Assembly (NCBI GenBank): GCA_963989245.1
Contig: CAXDII010000275.1
Location: forward strand, 107,501 to 171,500
Origin: Nansenia antarctica
Taxonomy: Eukaryota; Chordata; Actinopteri; Argentiniformes; Microstomatidae
Direction of reading: 5' to 3'
Length of the DNA stretch: 64,000 bases
Each line of letters begins with the position of its first letter. Position 1 is the stretch's first letter. Shown piece by piece: positions 9,838 to 21,098 of the stretch. Under the pieces are notes generated by a model. The model did no database searches. It worked only from the letters and a program-made list of their open reading frames with translations, and was not told where the DNA came from. A program made the translations under genes and the position numbers.

Positions 9838-10106
9838 TTATTTAGTCAGGATAGTGCACATAATGAACAGTCACTTATACAAAGTATGGTGACAGTAAAC
9901 ATGCCGGATTTAGCTGTGAGCTAATTTGCATCCGTAGTCTACATGTGAGTGTTGTAGTGATGCAAAGTGTCTCGCTTGAGGGTTGGACTGCAGTGAGCTG
10001 TTAAAGTATTCTCAGGAAAAGAGAGGGAGGGAGAGAACATTACAGAAGCTATTACTGGACAAGCATGGAGAATTCTTATTCCAGTCACCTGAGTGCAGTC
10101 ACTTAC

Positions 10107-10196
10107 CATCTCTTCTTCTCGTATTTCTCTTGAAGGAACTCTTTCACTTTGTGGTTCTTTAAAGTCGGGTATAGAGGCGGTTCTATCGTCGTACAG
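10107..10196 (-). pseudogene. agfg1: agfg1 exon: end of ArfGAP domain, frameshifted and 5' truncated
   Basis: LYDDRTASIPDFKEPQ is followed, only after a frame change, by VKEFLQEKYEKKRW. The A-run at 10146-10155 (read on the minus strand) is two bases short for the family reading. The family codons before LYDD (about eight, ending IWLG in the family) are absent and no acceptor AG lies at the expected place. Instead an L2-like repeat tail (10203-10465) lies directly upstream. The donor (ATG|GTAAGT) is intact, and the W codon is completed by the next exon. Confidence 0.75.
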
Positions 10197-10202
10197 GGAC
10201 AA

Positions 10203-10465
10203 AGGAATAAGAGACAGGTCAATTTGATGATGTCATTCAACTTCCCTACCCCTAACCATCTCCCCTAACCCTGCCACCCCCTCCCCCCCTGGACATTGCT
10301 GTGTTAATTGTTCCCTGTGCCTGTTCGTTAACTCTGTGTTCTATGTGCTCATGTTATCTGTTGCTTGTTGTTTCTGTGTTTTCAGTTTCCCCCATATTGT
10401 CAGCGTCTTTGAGCCCCGGAAAAGCGCCATATAAACACAATGAATTATTATTATTATTATTAACT
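10203..10465 (+). mobile_element. L2-like retroposon 3' end
   Basis: Ends ATATTGTCAGCGTCTTTGAG, then CGGAAAAGCGCCATATAAAC and (ATT)n. A related tail lies at 22690-22750. It sits directly upstream of the truncated ArfGAP exon, so its insertion may have removed that exon's start. Confidence 0.6.
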
Positions 10466-11022
<557 letters not shown>

Positions 11023-11342
11023 CAGAGAGAACTAAATAAATAACATTCCCATGTGAAAGGCATGAGAGCTGGAACGGTTAGCTCATCTCTGCCTCATGGC
11101 TACACTGTGTCTGCTGCACCACACCATTCTCAGCAAACACATGAATCCTTTAAAGCAGGGGTCTTCAACCTTTTTCAACCCAAGGACCCCTTGGACGAGA
11201 GACAAACAGAACAGGGACCCCCACATGTAATATATATTTTTAAATGTCTCACATTTTAAAGCCTATAATAACTTTTATATTTACTTCATTCACCTTTTCT
11301 TTCACCGTATTAACCTATTTATATACTGGGTTATTAGCCTAA

Positions 11343-11467
11343 GGGCCAGTTTCACAGACAAGGCTTAAGCCTAATCCTGGACTAAAAAGCATCTTCAATG
11401 GAGATTTTACATTGAAAGTGTGATTTAGTCCAGGACTAGGCTTAAGCCTTGTCTGTGAAACCGGCCC
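11343..11467. mobile_element. Palindromic MITE nested in the hAT
   Basis: Arms of about 45 bases: GGGCCAGTTTCACAGACAAG on the left and its complement ending TTGTCTGTGAAACCGGCCC on the right. The interior is about 30 bases. No coding capacity. Confidence 0.8.
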
Positions 11468-11614
11468 TATATGTGTTTATGATTGATAAAACGTTCATGC
11501 ATAATTATGATTGGTTATTATTATTGTTGTTGTTGTTGATGAGGCTTATATTTTCTATTATATTTTTTTTTCAACAATGAAACGTTTAGCTTCAGGAAGC
11601 CAGGTATGCCTACC

Positions 11615-12238
11615 TCAGTGAGATGACTGGCCCTGGTTGGTGGTACACAGCTTGTCTATTCTGGGGGAGATGGAGGTTGTCAGGCAGAGCATCATGTCAT
11701 CCTCAGACTGCAGTCTGGAATGGTATTTGCTCTTCAGGTAGGTGAGGGAGGAGAATCCACTTTCACAAAGATAAGTTGTTGCAAAAGGCAAGAGGCTCAT
11801 CGAGAACTGGGTGAGAGGCTGTGACTCGTACACATTCTTGTGTGTACTGTCTGTGGTTAGGTCGATCAGCTGATCTTCCTCAGCGGCTGTCAGGTTTGAG
11901 CCGTCGGATGCATTGTCTTTGAATGATAACCGTATCCATGTCTTGTGCTTTCTCCAAGACTCAGTCTCAGAAAAGTACTTCTCAAATTGACTTTCGAGTG
12001 CCTCCAAGTGATCAACAATTGCGCATTTCACGTCAGGCGAGGGCACCGCGGAATCCGCGGAAATGCATTGAAATGCGCAGCCAGCTCCGTGCGGTAGCAG
12101 AATCTCGTGGATAGCTGTGCGTAATTCAAAGACGCGCGCCAATACTGATCCACGGGAAAGCCACCTGACCTCGGAATGGTAAAGGAGCGCGTTATAGCGG
12201 TGCATAGAGAAGCAAAGAGGCGGGTTTGTTATTATCAA
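11615..12238 (-). pseudogene. hAT transposase, C-terminal remnant
   Basis: 207 residues with the family's RWLSRG block and the dimerisation block containing YLCESGFSSLTYLKSKY. The N-terminal BED-like finger and the two first catalytic aspartates are absent, so it cannot catalyse transposition. A hAT derivative inserted just upstream (12271-12812) marks one break. Confidence 0.8.
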
Positions 12239-12270
12239 ACTAACTAAATTAGTAACGTTATGCTAGTTAT

Positions 12271-12812
12271 TAGTGTTGTTCCGATACCGATACTAGTATC
12301 GGCATGGCCACCGATACGCACAAAAATGCTGGTATCGGTATCGGCGAGTACTAACAAAAAAAAAAAATCCAATTATTATTAATTTTTTTTTAATTTTTTT
12401 TAAGTACTAAAGTTATTTTGTTTGTAAATGTTCACTTGCTGTTGCACTACTACTACGACTGTTTTATATCTTAAATGGATATTGCAATGATTGGCATCTG
12501 TGAGAGCCACATTTCAGGTTTTATAAGGGGTTGATTTTCTTGTCACCATACCAGGTAGACAATAAAAAAAAGTTCTATAGTATTCACTCTCTGTTGGTAT
12601 TTTTTCCTGTTTTACAAAGGTTTTGAGCAGTGCCAGACTAAGTGTTAGCAATAATTTTACATCGAGGTGAGTATGCGGCTCAAAAAACATGTTTTTTTGT
12701 TTTGTTTTTTCAAACGCCGTGGTATCGGATCGGTACTCGGTATCGGCAAGTACTGCACGGTCAGGTATCGGTATCGGTATCGGGATCAAAAAATGGTATC
12801 GGAACAACACTA
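12271..12812. mobile_element. Non-autonomous hAT (542 bp), sister of the element at 38644
   Basis: Ends TAGTGTTGTTCCGATACC and its inverse, with an exact 8-bp duplication CTAGTTAT at 12263-12270 and 12813-12820. About 90 bases at the left and about 200 at the right are nearly identical to the 1139-bp element at 38644-39782. GGTATCGGTATCGG-type subterminal repeats are dense at both ends. Confidence 0.9.
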
Positions 12813-13192
12813 CTAGTTATTAATTAACGTTAATTTCGCAATGAAGACCGAACTGCAGCGTTTTAGCCAACACCTAGCTTGCTAGACAGGTGTGTGTTTT
12901 TTTCCAGCTAACTTTATGTGAGACTCTAGAAGCATGGGCATCATTTATTTTGTAAATAGTTTTTGTCAAAAGTTGCTTATTATTCCCTATTAATGCTCGT
13001 ACTTTACTCAATCTCATTTTTGTTATATTTTTTAATTCTCACTGATTATTTTGGTGAAAAATGTAAATTATTATGACAAACATTGGCGCACCCCCTGCAG
13101 TACCTCTGCGGACCCCCGGTTGAAGACCACTGCTTTAAAGGATTAAGAAAACCTAGGAATGCTAAAGAAAGGGACAAGGTGAGGCTGTGCAT

Positions 13193-13443
13193 GGGCATAT
13201 AGGATAGTTTAGAACAGTACTGATAGCATAGGCATATAGGATAGTTTAGAACAGTACTGATAGCATAGGCATAGGATAGTTTAGATTAGAACAGTACTGA
13301 TAGCATAGGCATATAGGATAGTTTAGAACAGTACTGATAGCATAGGCATATAGGATAGTTTAGAACAGTACTGATAGCATAGGCATATAGGATAGTTTAG
13401 AACAGTACTGATAGCATAGGCATATAGGATAGTTTAGAACTAA
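13193..13443. repeat. 37-bp minisatellite, about seven units
   Basis: The unit contains AGGCATATAGGATAGTTTAG and AACAGTACTGATAGCAT. One unit is variant. Confidence 0.9.
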
Positions 13444-13559
13444 GAATGTGTCAAGGCAAGGATTCAGCACTCCTTGGACTGACAAGAAGGTATGTGTGAA
13501 AAGGGTGAACAGAGACCAGGCAGGTCCATCTAGAGAGGTGGGAGTGTGGCTATGCCTAC

Positions 13560-13653
13560 CTCATTTCCATGTTTCTGTAGGAATTCGATTTCCTGTAGCG
13601 TGAAGGTTGTCATGGAGATGGACTTCACTCTGTGGGGTGGGTTGAGCCCTCGC
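13560..13653 (-). CDS. agfg1: agfg1 exon: middle of ArfGAP domain
   Basis: Encodes RGLNPPHRVKSISMTTF and then LQEIEFLQKHGNE, the ArfGAP segment with the conserved Arg-containing RGLNPPHRVKS loop. Acceptor GGTGCCAG and donor GAG|GTAGGC are intact and the exon ends in phase 0. It should follow an exon with the CxxC zinc finger, which I could not find upstream in the window. Confidence 0.85.
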
Positions 13654-13840
13654 CTGGCACCCCCCAAGAGAGATAAAGGGGTTAACTCAATTAGAAACAC
13701 ACAACACATACGGTCGGTACATTCAGGCAGTTCTTTTGTCACAACCATGCACCCCCCCCCCCCGCCCAACATTCCCAGAGGGACATAAGGCTTGAACTGA
13801 AACTGTCTGTTTTTCAACATGTGATAACCTACCATTATGT

Positions 13841-14560
13841 TCCTATTAAAATGCCCAAAAGTTGCTGTGTTGAACTTTTTACTGCCAGCGAATGAAAATA
13901 CCTGGACTTAGTTAGGAGAGAGCTAGCCAACTCTGTCCACCTACAGTAGCTAAAATATAATATACAACTGTACAACAAAGAATCATATTTTCAAATAAAG
14001 AAACTACTAAAAGGTAATTTACGCTCTGTTTCAGAGCTAAGCCCATTTCTAATAGACAATACATATTTGAGAAATATACATATTATCCTAAAAACTATCA
14101 GAAGTCAGTGACACACTATCCTCCCTAGACAAAATAGACCAATGATTTTGACACAGACCAAGATAAAATTAGACAAATATTCACCAACATTCACAGAACA
14201 TTACACAATGCAAAACATTTTAATCGGATTCAATAGACTCTACACAGATTCCATTATACAAATAGAAGGCTGTTTTGAAAAGGGACTTGAATCGCCTTGA
14301 ATTGCCTATGTGTCCATTTTGCCTAGCAGACACCCACGGTGTCTCATGCGTTCTGGCTGTGTCCGATTATCGAGAACTACTTTTAAAAAGCACCCAGGTG
14401 ATCCAAGATTTACACCAAACGCAACATCTGATGCCACTCAACAAAATCCTTCAGCACAACCTTTGTATGGATTCTGATAGTAACAGAGATGGACCTGTAT
14501 TGAAAAACAAAATTGGTGACATATGAGAGATTTCTACCATTGTCCCCTCCGGGGGGTGTG
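13841..14560. other. No gene recognised
   Basis: AT-rich sequence upstream of the first visible agfg1 exon. An 83-residue open frame at 14275-14526 includes a CPFC pair but matches nothing I know. Confidence 0.35.
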
Positions 14561-14564
14561 GCCT

Positions 14565-14828
14565 CCTTGGAGTGGACTGCACTTATATAGCACCTTTATC
14601 CAAAGCGCTTTACAACGGCCTCTCATTCAGCCATTCACACACACATTCACACACCAATGGCGGCCAAGCTACCATGCAAGGCTCCGGCCCGCTCACTGGG
14701 AGCAATTTTGGGGTTCAGTGTCTTGCCCAAGGACACCTCGACATGTGGCCAGCCGGGGCTCGAACCGCCGATCTGCCAACCTTGCGATGATTAGACGCCG
14801 GCTCTACCTCCTGAGACACAGCCGCCCC
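14565..14828 (-). mobile_element. SINE (tRNA-derived, L2 tail), near full length
   Basis: On the minus strand it starts GGGGCGGCTGTGTCTCAGG (A box region), has the B box GGTTCGAGCCC, and ends in the tail with GCTATATAAGTGCAG. Confidence 0.8.
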
Positions 14829-15281
14829 AGTGACGCTGTACTGTAGCAGAGAAGATCCAGATATCCAACTTTCTTTTCAGACTGGGACACGTGCTGAGTA
14901 ATGTGTCACCACAGCAGATCTGGGACAAGGACAGCAGAGTGTCACCAGGACTCCAAAGAGGAGGAGGAGGAGGAGAGGAGGAGAGGAGGAGCGAGAGAGC
15001 AAGCAGCGAGCAGTTCTACTCCTGGTTAATGAACCCAGGTTCCCCCGCCCACTGCAAGACTAGGAGAGCTCACTGAGCTTGTAGAAATAAAAACCCCACG
15101 ATAAGTATTAGATCTGGGAGTCGATATGTTCAAGCAAGGCTACGTCATCATGTGTCGGTTGGGCTCTGTGTCTGCAAAATAACCCTGCTTGCACTAGCGC
15201 AACGGGTGTTCGACTACGAAGGTCTGAAAGTGTATTCTTTCGAGTGTGTGGGGGTTCTCTTGCGGTGTGTGAGCGGTGTGT

Positions 15282-15313
<32 letters not shown>

Positions 15314-15620
15314 TAGGAGGACTGCTTCCTGCCTCGATTTCCGCCCTTTCTGTGCAGGGCTCTGCTCCCCTGGGGTTGGGAAACAGCTTTTTCACAGACA
15401 CAGGCAGAAACCTCTCATACTCATTCACATCCATCTCATACTATCATCCATGGCCTGTTCACGCCAACCCCCCCCTGATGTTGAAGGGAGTCCACATTCA
15501 GCTCACTTCAAATCAGTTAGAAGAATAACTATACATGCCATCGATTGGCATGCACAAACTTAGGCCTAAGTTTACCAGACACATGATTATCAGTGCAGCT
15601 ATATCAACCAGGCTGTTTGG

Positions 15621-15706
<86 letters not shown>

Positions 15707-15734
15707 CACCTGGAAGCTCAATAGAAAAATTAGT
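14829..15734. other. Microsatellite-rich stretch, no gene seen
   Basis: GGA-rich block 14955-15010, (TG)n 15271-15313 and (AC)n 15624-15705. Frames here are low-complexity artefacts. Confidence 0.5.
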
Positions 15735-15742
15735 CTCTAGAA

Positions 15743-18607
15743 CAGTGGTTCTCAACCTTTTTTGGGCCAGCGCCCCCGTCCATTATCCAGGTCTCTTACC
15801 GCCCCCCATAAAAAAGTAGGCTTATTTTCTCCCCTGAATATTAATGTTGACTAATATTCTGTGTTATATCATTTAAAAAGCATGTCACTGAATGCCAAAT
15901 AATAAATTGGATTTAACTGGGCAGTTGGAATATCATTATCATTAGTCATCAGAGAGCAGAAAAGCCATGTGAATGTGAATACAAATTATGTTTATGAGTG
16001 TTAAACAAACTCAGACAAAAGAATACAAACAGAATACAGACAGACGCTACGGAACAGCAGCAATTGCACACGTCTGGTGCAGAACAAACAGTAGGCTACA
16101 AAACGGTACATTGTTCGTTTTTTTAAGTGTGCTGGTGTGACATTTCGCCAAATTGCACGGGGGGGGGGATTAGTGTGAGCCCTGCGCTTGGTGGTTCTCC
16201 GCGGGTTGCAGAGAAGTTAGTTTCAGTCGCAGTGCACCTGAGGCCGTCAAGTCCAAGCGATTGCGGTACTTGGACTGCATGTGGAGGACCTGGCTGAATC
16301 CCTGCTCCACCAGGTATGTGGTTGGGAAAGCCAGAAGAAGCAGCCTCACTTTCTCCCACAGAGCCGGGTAACGCTGAGAGTACTTGACCCACATGTTGCC
16401 CCAGCCAGAGGTGCGGAAAATAGCCTGGGCCTCATCGTCACTCTGGATGTCGATGAGATGCTCCTGGATTGCTTGCTCGCATTCCGCCACGTCCGCCTGA
16501 AAGGGTTGCACCACCCAGATGGGAACATCAAGGTCCAAAAGATCCCTCAAGCGGATCTTCAAGTCAGCATTCACCATCCTCAGGTGCTCTGTGTAAATGA
16601 GGAGGCGCTCATCGGTAAGAGCCTCAGACACCTGCAATGAGCATAACCAGGAAATTGTTATCTGTGCAGAATGTTACTATCTGATTTTGAACTGGTTATT
16701 TTATTGCTAATTAGTTAACTAATTGATGTTTCTTAAAGTTTATACTCATAATACATAAGAACACAGAACATAAGTTATTTATACTAACCAGGAACACAAA
16801 TATAGTTTTGCATAGAGTAGCCTACATTTATTACATGTATTATTTATTATTATCATAATTTAGTTGCCTATAGGCTAGATTACCTTGGTCAACAGCGGGA
16901 AATAGGCAAACTGCTTCCTGCCTATGCTCTGCCTGTATAGATCCAGCCTGGAGGTGAGACTCTGGATGACCGCCTTGCTCTTGACCAGAGTAACTCCTTT
17001 TCCTTGGAGCTTCAGTGTGACTTCATTCATTTTTCCAAAGAAGTCTGCGAGATACATGATGTCGCAGCGGCTGGATGACACCTGTTCCCCAAGAGCTGCA
17101 TCCACCTCCTCCAGGAACTCCACGATGCTGTCAAACAGCTCACAAAAGCGAGCAAGGCAGTTTCCTTTTGAGAGCCAGCGGACCTCAGTGTGGAGAAGAA
17201 GACGCTCAAAGGTCTCGTCATTTTCCTGACACAGCTGTCTGAACAATCTGGTATTCAGGGCGTGGGCTTTTATTTTGTTTATTGCCTTGACTGTAACATT
17301 GAGAGACTCATGGAGAGGTAGACTGTTAGATTTGGCCACAAGGTTGTGGCGGTGCAAGACACAGTGGACTGTGAGGACATGCGGGACCTGCTCCTTCAGC
17401 AGAGCGGTGAAGCCACGGTACCTGCCAACCATGGACGGGGCACCGTCAGTGGCACATGCAAGGATGTTGTTGATTGGGATTGACTTCTCCTGTAGATATG
17501 CATCCAGTGCATTAAAAATGGTCTGGCCCTTGGTGTCTGTTTCCAGATATTTGGAAACTAAAAATTCCTCAGCCATCTCCTGACTGTTGGAGGCACTATA
17601 GCGGACATAGGCCATCAACAGAGCATTATTGTCAGCAGTGGTTGTCTCATCCAGCTGAAGACTGAATGGAGTTTCCCACAGGATGGCACACAGCTGCTCC
17701 TCTGTATCGGCGCCCATCTCATCAACCCTGCGTGCTACGGTGTCATTGCTGAGTGGGATGGATTTCAGCACCTGTGTGGGATCACGCTCCATCACAGAAG
17801 ATATTACCTCTTTGATGGCAGGGAGTACCAACTTCTCTCCAATTGTGAACGGCTGCCCACATTTGGCTATCAGCAGGGAGATATTATAGGATGCTATTAG
17901 CCCGCTGTCAGTCTGGGTGGTCTTCCTAGCGAAGAGACTGCTTATGGTGCTCCTACCATGTTTCTCTTTGGGGGCCTGGAAGAATGGACGCTGCTTATCT
18001 GCCTTGTCCGGGTGTATCTTGTTAAGGTGCTCCTTTAGACGTGAGGGTTTCATTGCCTCATTGGAAAATACTTGTTCACACAGTAAACACATTGGGAGTT
18101 GGTCATTGGTAGGAGACGGTATGAAGCCATAGCTAAGATATTCAATAGAGTACTGTCTGCATTTTAGCCTTTTCGCGGCCATTTTGATTATATAATATGA
18201 TTTTAGTTGTTTTATAATGCTATGCTGGGAGTGCTCAGAAATGCGTGCTCTGACTGAAAAGACAGTTTGTCCACCTGACCGTGCGTGCATTTACGAATCA
18301 TGTTACAATTCACTGCTGACAGCTGACCAATCGCAAGCAGGGGGAGGGAGTATTTGTCTGCGTCACAGAGCCCGGCCAAGTTCAGAGCACTGCGCTCTGG
18401 GAGCGCTCAGAGACGGGTGTTCTGACTGAAAAGACGGTTTGTCCGAGCGAACATTTACGAACGTAATAACACTGCTGACAGCTGTTTTTCATGAGAAAAA
18501 TACTTTATGCGTCACCGCCCCCCAAGAACACATCAACGCCCCCCTTTTTAAAATATCTGTTCCAGCGCCCCCCAAAGTTGTTCCACCGCCCCCGTTGAGA
18601 AACGATG
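15743..18607 (-). mobile_element. hAT transposon A (Buster-like), apparently complete
   Basis: Ends CAGTGGTTCTCAACC and (right) GTTGAGAAACGATG, imperfect inverted repeats. The flanks at 15735-15742 and 18608-18615 are exact CTCTAGAA. It encodes one transposase in two exons on the minus strand. It is followed immediately by hAT transposon B, which uses the same 8-mer. Confidence 0.92.
16170..18182 (-). CDS. hAT transposase A, intact two-exon gene (586 aa)
   Basis: Exon 1 covers 18182-16884 and exon 2 covers 16631-16170, joined across a 252-base intron (AAG|GTAATC ... ATTGCAG|GTG) that keeps the frame. I start at MAAKRLK, although the frame is open 36 codons further up. Residues 32-57 form a BED-like finger (C32, C35, H52, H57). 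The catalytic set is visible: Asp in SLQLDETT (about 178), Asp in CATDGAPSM (about 246), the conserved EVRWLSKG block, and Glu in TYLVEQGFS near the end, followed by the dimerisation block. No stop or frameshift is seen, so the gene could be active. Family: Buster (ZBED5-like) hAT transposases. Confidence 0.9.
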
Positions 18608-18615
18608 CTCTAGAA
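18608..18615. other. Shared 8-bp target duplication CTCTAGAA
   Basis: The middle of three identical copies: 15735-15742, 18608-18615 and 21091-21098. It serves as right flank of hAT A and left flank of hAT B. Confidence 0.95.
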
Positions 18616-21090
18616 CAGTGGTTCCCAAACTTTTTCAATCAGGCCCCCCTTGGGTAATTGGAAATATTTTCGAGCCCCCCCTAACCCGGTTCGGATTGAT
18701 ATAATTGATATAGATTGATATAATAGATTGATATAATTAATTGTATAAAGTTGTAAAAACATTACATTTTCTCTTCTAATAATAACAAGACACATACAGT
18801 ATATCCAACTATAGTTTTATATTTTATTATGGTTTGAAAAGGAACATAAGTGCTTGGCAAATGATCCTGTGCCACTGAAATATTCAACATATCAACATTA
18901 ACTAATTTCTACTGCATCACTATTCTTACTCCTCACATTTCTATCACAATTACGATCAATGACTTGTGTGTGCTTGCTTTGCCTTGCAAATCTTCTCAAA
19001 GCGGGGTTGTTGTTTTGAGACTGCCACTCTCAGTTCATTCTCAATGTTCAACTTCGACCTGTATTTGCTTTTGATGGCAGCAACAGCAGAAAAGCCTATC
19101 TCACACAGGTACGATGTTGCAAAAGGCAGCAGTATTCCCACAGCTTTCTGTCCAATGAGAGGGTAGTCCTTCTCCACTCCAATCCAAAACCCAGCCAAAG
19201 TCGTGGATGTGAACTGCAGCCTCATGGTTGACTCTGAAGTCATGTCGATGTACTGTTCCTCTTCCGCAGTGCTGAACATGGCAGGTGGTGGTGCAACAAA
19301 TGGATCTCTAATCCAGTCGTATTTGGCACTGTCATCCACAGAGAAGTATTTCTGGAAGCTTTGTTTCAGGGCTGAGATGTGCTCTCTCATACATGGAACC
19401 ACTGTGCTCTGCAGCTCATTGGTCTCGATGAATGCCTTCAGATTCCCAAATAAGTCGATGTCCCCCTGTTCAAGTCTCCTGCCCCACATGTCCAGTTTCC
19501 GTGTGAAAGATTGTATCCTGTCTGCCAGATGTGGAAGGTGTGTGTTGTTGCCCTGCAACTGTAGATTCAATTCATTGAGCTTCTCAAACATGTCGCTTAG
19601 GTAGGCCAATTTCATGAGGAAGTCTTCATCATTAAACTTGCTGGCAAGTTCGTTCCCTTCCTCCTCCAAGTAGATTCGGATCTCATCTTTCAGCGATAGC
19701 ACCCTGGACAGCACCTTTCCGCGAGAGAGCCAACGCGACTCGCTGTGAAATAGCACGGCTGTGTGCTCGGAGCCCATCTCCTCGCACAAAGCGGAAAAAA
19801 TGCGAGCTTTCAGTGGTCTTGTTTTTATGTAATTGACGGTGGTGATAACATGAGACAAAACGTCATTCAACTCTGGACTCAGCTGCTTTGACGCGAGTGC
19901 CTCCCTGTGTATTATGCAGTGAGTCCACACTGCTTTCGGTGCAACGCGCTTGATGAGCGTCTGGAGCCCTCCCCGTTTTCCTGCCATGGCCTGGGCACCG
20001 TCGGTGCATATCCCCACACAGTCCTCCCATTTCAGATCGGCTTCACTCAGGTATTTGTCTATGATTTTGAACAGTTCATCAGCTGTTGCTCTGTTTGGGA
20101 CATAGTTGCAAAATAGCAAATCCTCGCTCAAACCCTCCGCATCAATGTATCTGACATACGCTATTAACAGACAGTCCTTGTTACTATCTGTGGCCTCGTC
20201 TACCTGGAGCGCAAAGCGTTGGTCTTTTATTTTCTCAACAAGCTGCTCTTTCATGTCTTCTGAGATGTCATTGATGCGTCTCGCAATAGTGTTGTTTGAC
20301 AGGGGGATAGCTTTGAGTTTTTGGGCTGTTGCCTCGTCTATCATATGTGAAACCATATCTATTGCAGCAGGGAGTATTAACTCCTCAGCGATGGTGTGTG
20401 GTTTTTTAGACTGGGCGATACGATATGCCACTTTGTAGGAGGCAAGTTGAGCATTAGACGTAACAGATGCTGTTTTAACGAAACGGCTCTGCTGACCACG
20501 GTATTCTTGGAGTTTTCTCTTGAAGAAATCGAGGGGCTTCTTCACATCAGTCGGGTGTGTGGTCTCCAAGTGACGTTTCAACTTGCTAGGCTTCATGCTT
20601 TCTGACGCTAAAGTTTTGAGACAGAGGACACACAGTGGTCGTTCCTCCGCACCGACCACATTAGACGTGAAGCCCAGGGAGAGGTATGTATCGTCATACT
20701 TTCTTGACTTTGGCTTTGGGACGTTTGTCATGGGCTCCTTCGCTTTTCGTTTAGCTTCTGGCTCTTTCATAAACTTATGCATTGTTGTTGTTGCTGCTAG
20801 ATAGCTGGAGGAGGGAGTGCGCGCGTCAATGACGTGAATGGAGCGCGCGTCAATGACGTGAATGGAGCCCCCTCGCTGCCTCTTTGTTACAGTGTATGGC
20901 CTGCGCTCCATTCAGGTTCTCATTTTTATCATCCAACGCCCACAACACCCCTGATGGTAACCTTAAGCAAGCAGTGTTTGTTTACAGCTCTTGTGTGTGC
21001 ATTTTTTTCCCCTCCCATTATTTCTGCGCCCCCCCTGCAGTACCCCCGCGCCCCACTAGGGGGTCGCGACCCACAGTTTGGGAACCGCTG
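18616..21090 (-). mobile_element. hAT transposon B (Buster-like), apparently complete
   Basis: Ends CAGTGGTTCCCAAAC and (right, inverted) CAGCGGTTCCCAAAC, with CTCTAGAA on both sides. The noncoding left part is AT-rich. A 24-base tandem duplication (GCGCGCGTCAATGACGTGAA) lies at 20821-20868, upstream of the transposase start. Confidence 0.92.
18956..20782 (-). CDS. hAT transposase B, intact single-exon gene (608 aa)
   Basis: An uninterrupted frame from MHKFMKEP to a stop at 18956. It is open 43 codons further upstream, to 20911. A BED-like finger (CVLCLKTLASESMKPSKLK and its His pair) is near the N-terminus. The catalytic Asp residues are in ALQVDEATD and CTDGAQAMAG, the conserved ESRWLSRG block follows, and Glu lies in SYLCEIGFSAV near the C-terminus. 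It ends HTSH. It is clearly a different family member from transposase A. No lesion is seen. It acts on its own terminal repeats in the nucleus (family knowledge). Confidence 0.92.
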   Translation of the reverse strand: MHKFMKEPEAKRKAKEPMTNVPKPKSRKYDDTYLSLGFTSNVVGAEERPLCVLCLKTLASESMKPSKLKRHLETTHPTDVKKPLDFFKRKLQEYRGQQSRFVKTASVTSNAQLASYKVAYRIAQSKKPHTIAEELILPAAIDMVSHMIDEATAQKLKAIPLSNNTIARRINDISEDMKEQLVEKIKDQRFALQVDEATDSNKDCLLIAYVRYIDAEGLSEDLLFCNYVPNRATADELFKIIDKYLSEADLKWEDCVGICTDGAQAMAGKRGGLQTLIKRVAPKAVWTHCIIHREALASKQLSPELNDVLSHVITTVNYIKTRPLKARIFSALCEEMGSEHTAVLFHSESRWLSRGKVLSRVLSLKDEIRIYLEEEGNELASKFNDEDFLMKLAYLSDMFEKLNELNLQLQGNNTHLPHLADRIQSFTRKLDMWGRRLEQGDIDLFGNLKAFIETNELQSTVVPCMREHISALKQSFQKYFSVDDSAKYDWIRDPFVAPPPAMFSTAEEEQYIDMTSESTMRLQFTSTTLAGFWIGVEKDYPLIGQKAVGILLPFATSYLCEIGFSAVAAIKSKYRSKLNIENELRVAVSKQQPRFEKICKAKQAHTSH

Positions 21091-21098
21091 CTCTAGAA

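Larger units (their letters stand above)
11156..13132 (-). mobile_element. hAT transposon (Buster-like) with nested insertions
   Basis: Ends CAGGGGTCTTCAACC (left) and GGTTGAAGACCACTG (right). An exact 8-bp target duplication CTTTAAAG lies at 11148-11155 and 13133-13140. TA at positions 4-5 fits the Buster target pattern nnnTAnnn. It holds a partial transposase on the minus strand, a foldback MITE (11343) and another hAT derivative (12271). Confidence 0.9.

Noticed and set aside
14275..14526. 83-codon frame with CPFC pair
   Set aside because: No second metal-binding pair, no splice context and no recognisable family; kept only as unassigned sequence.
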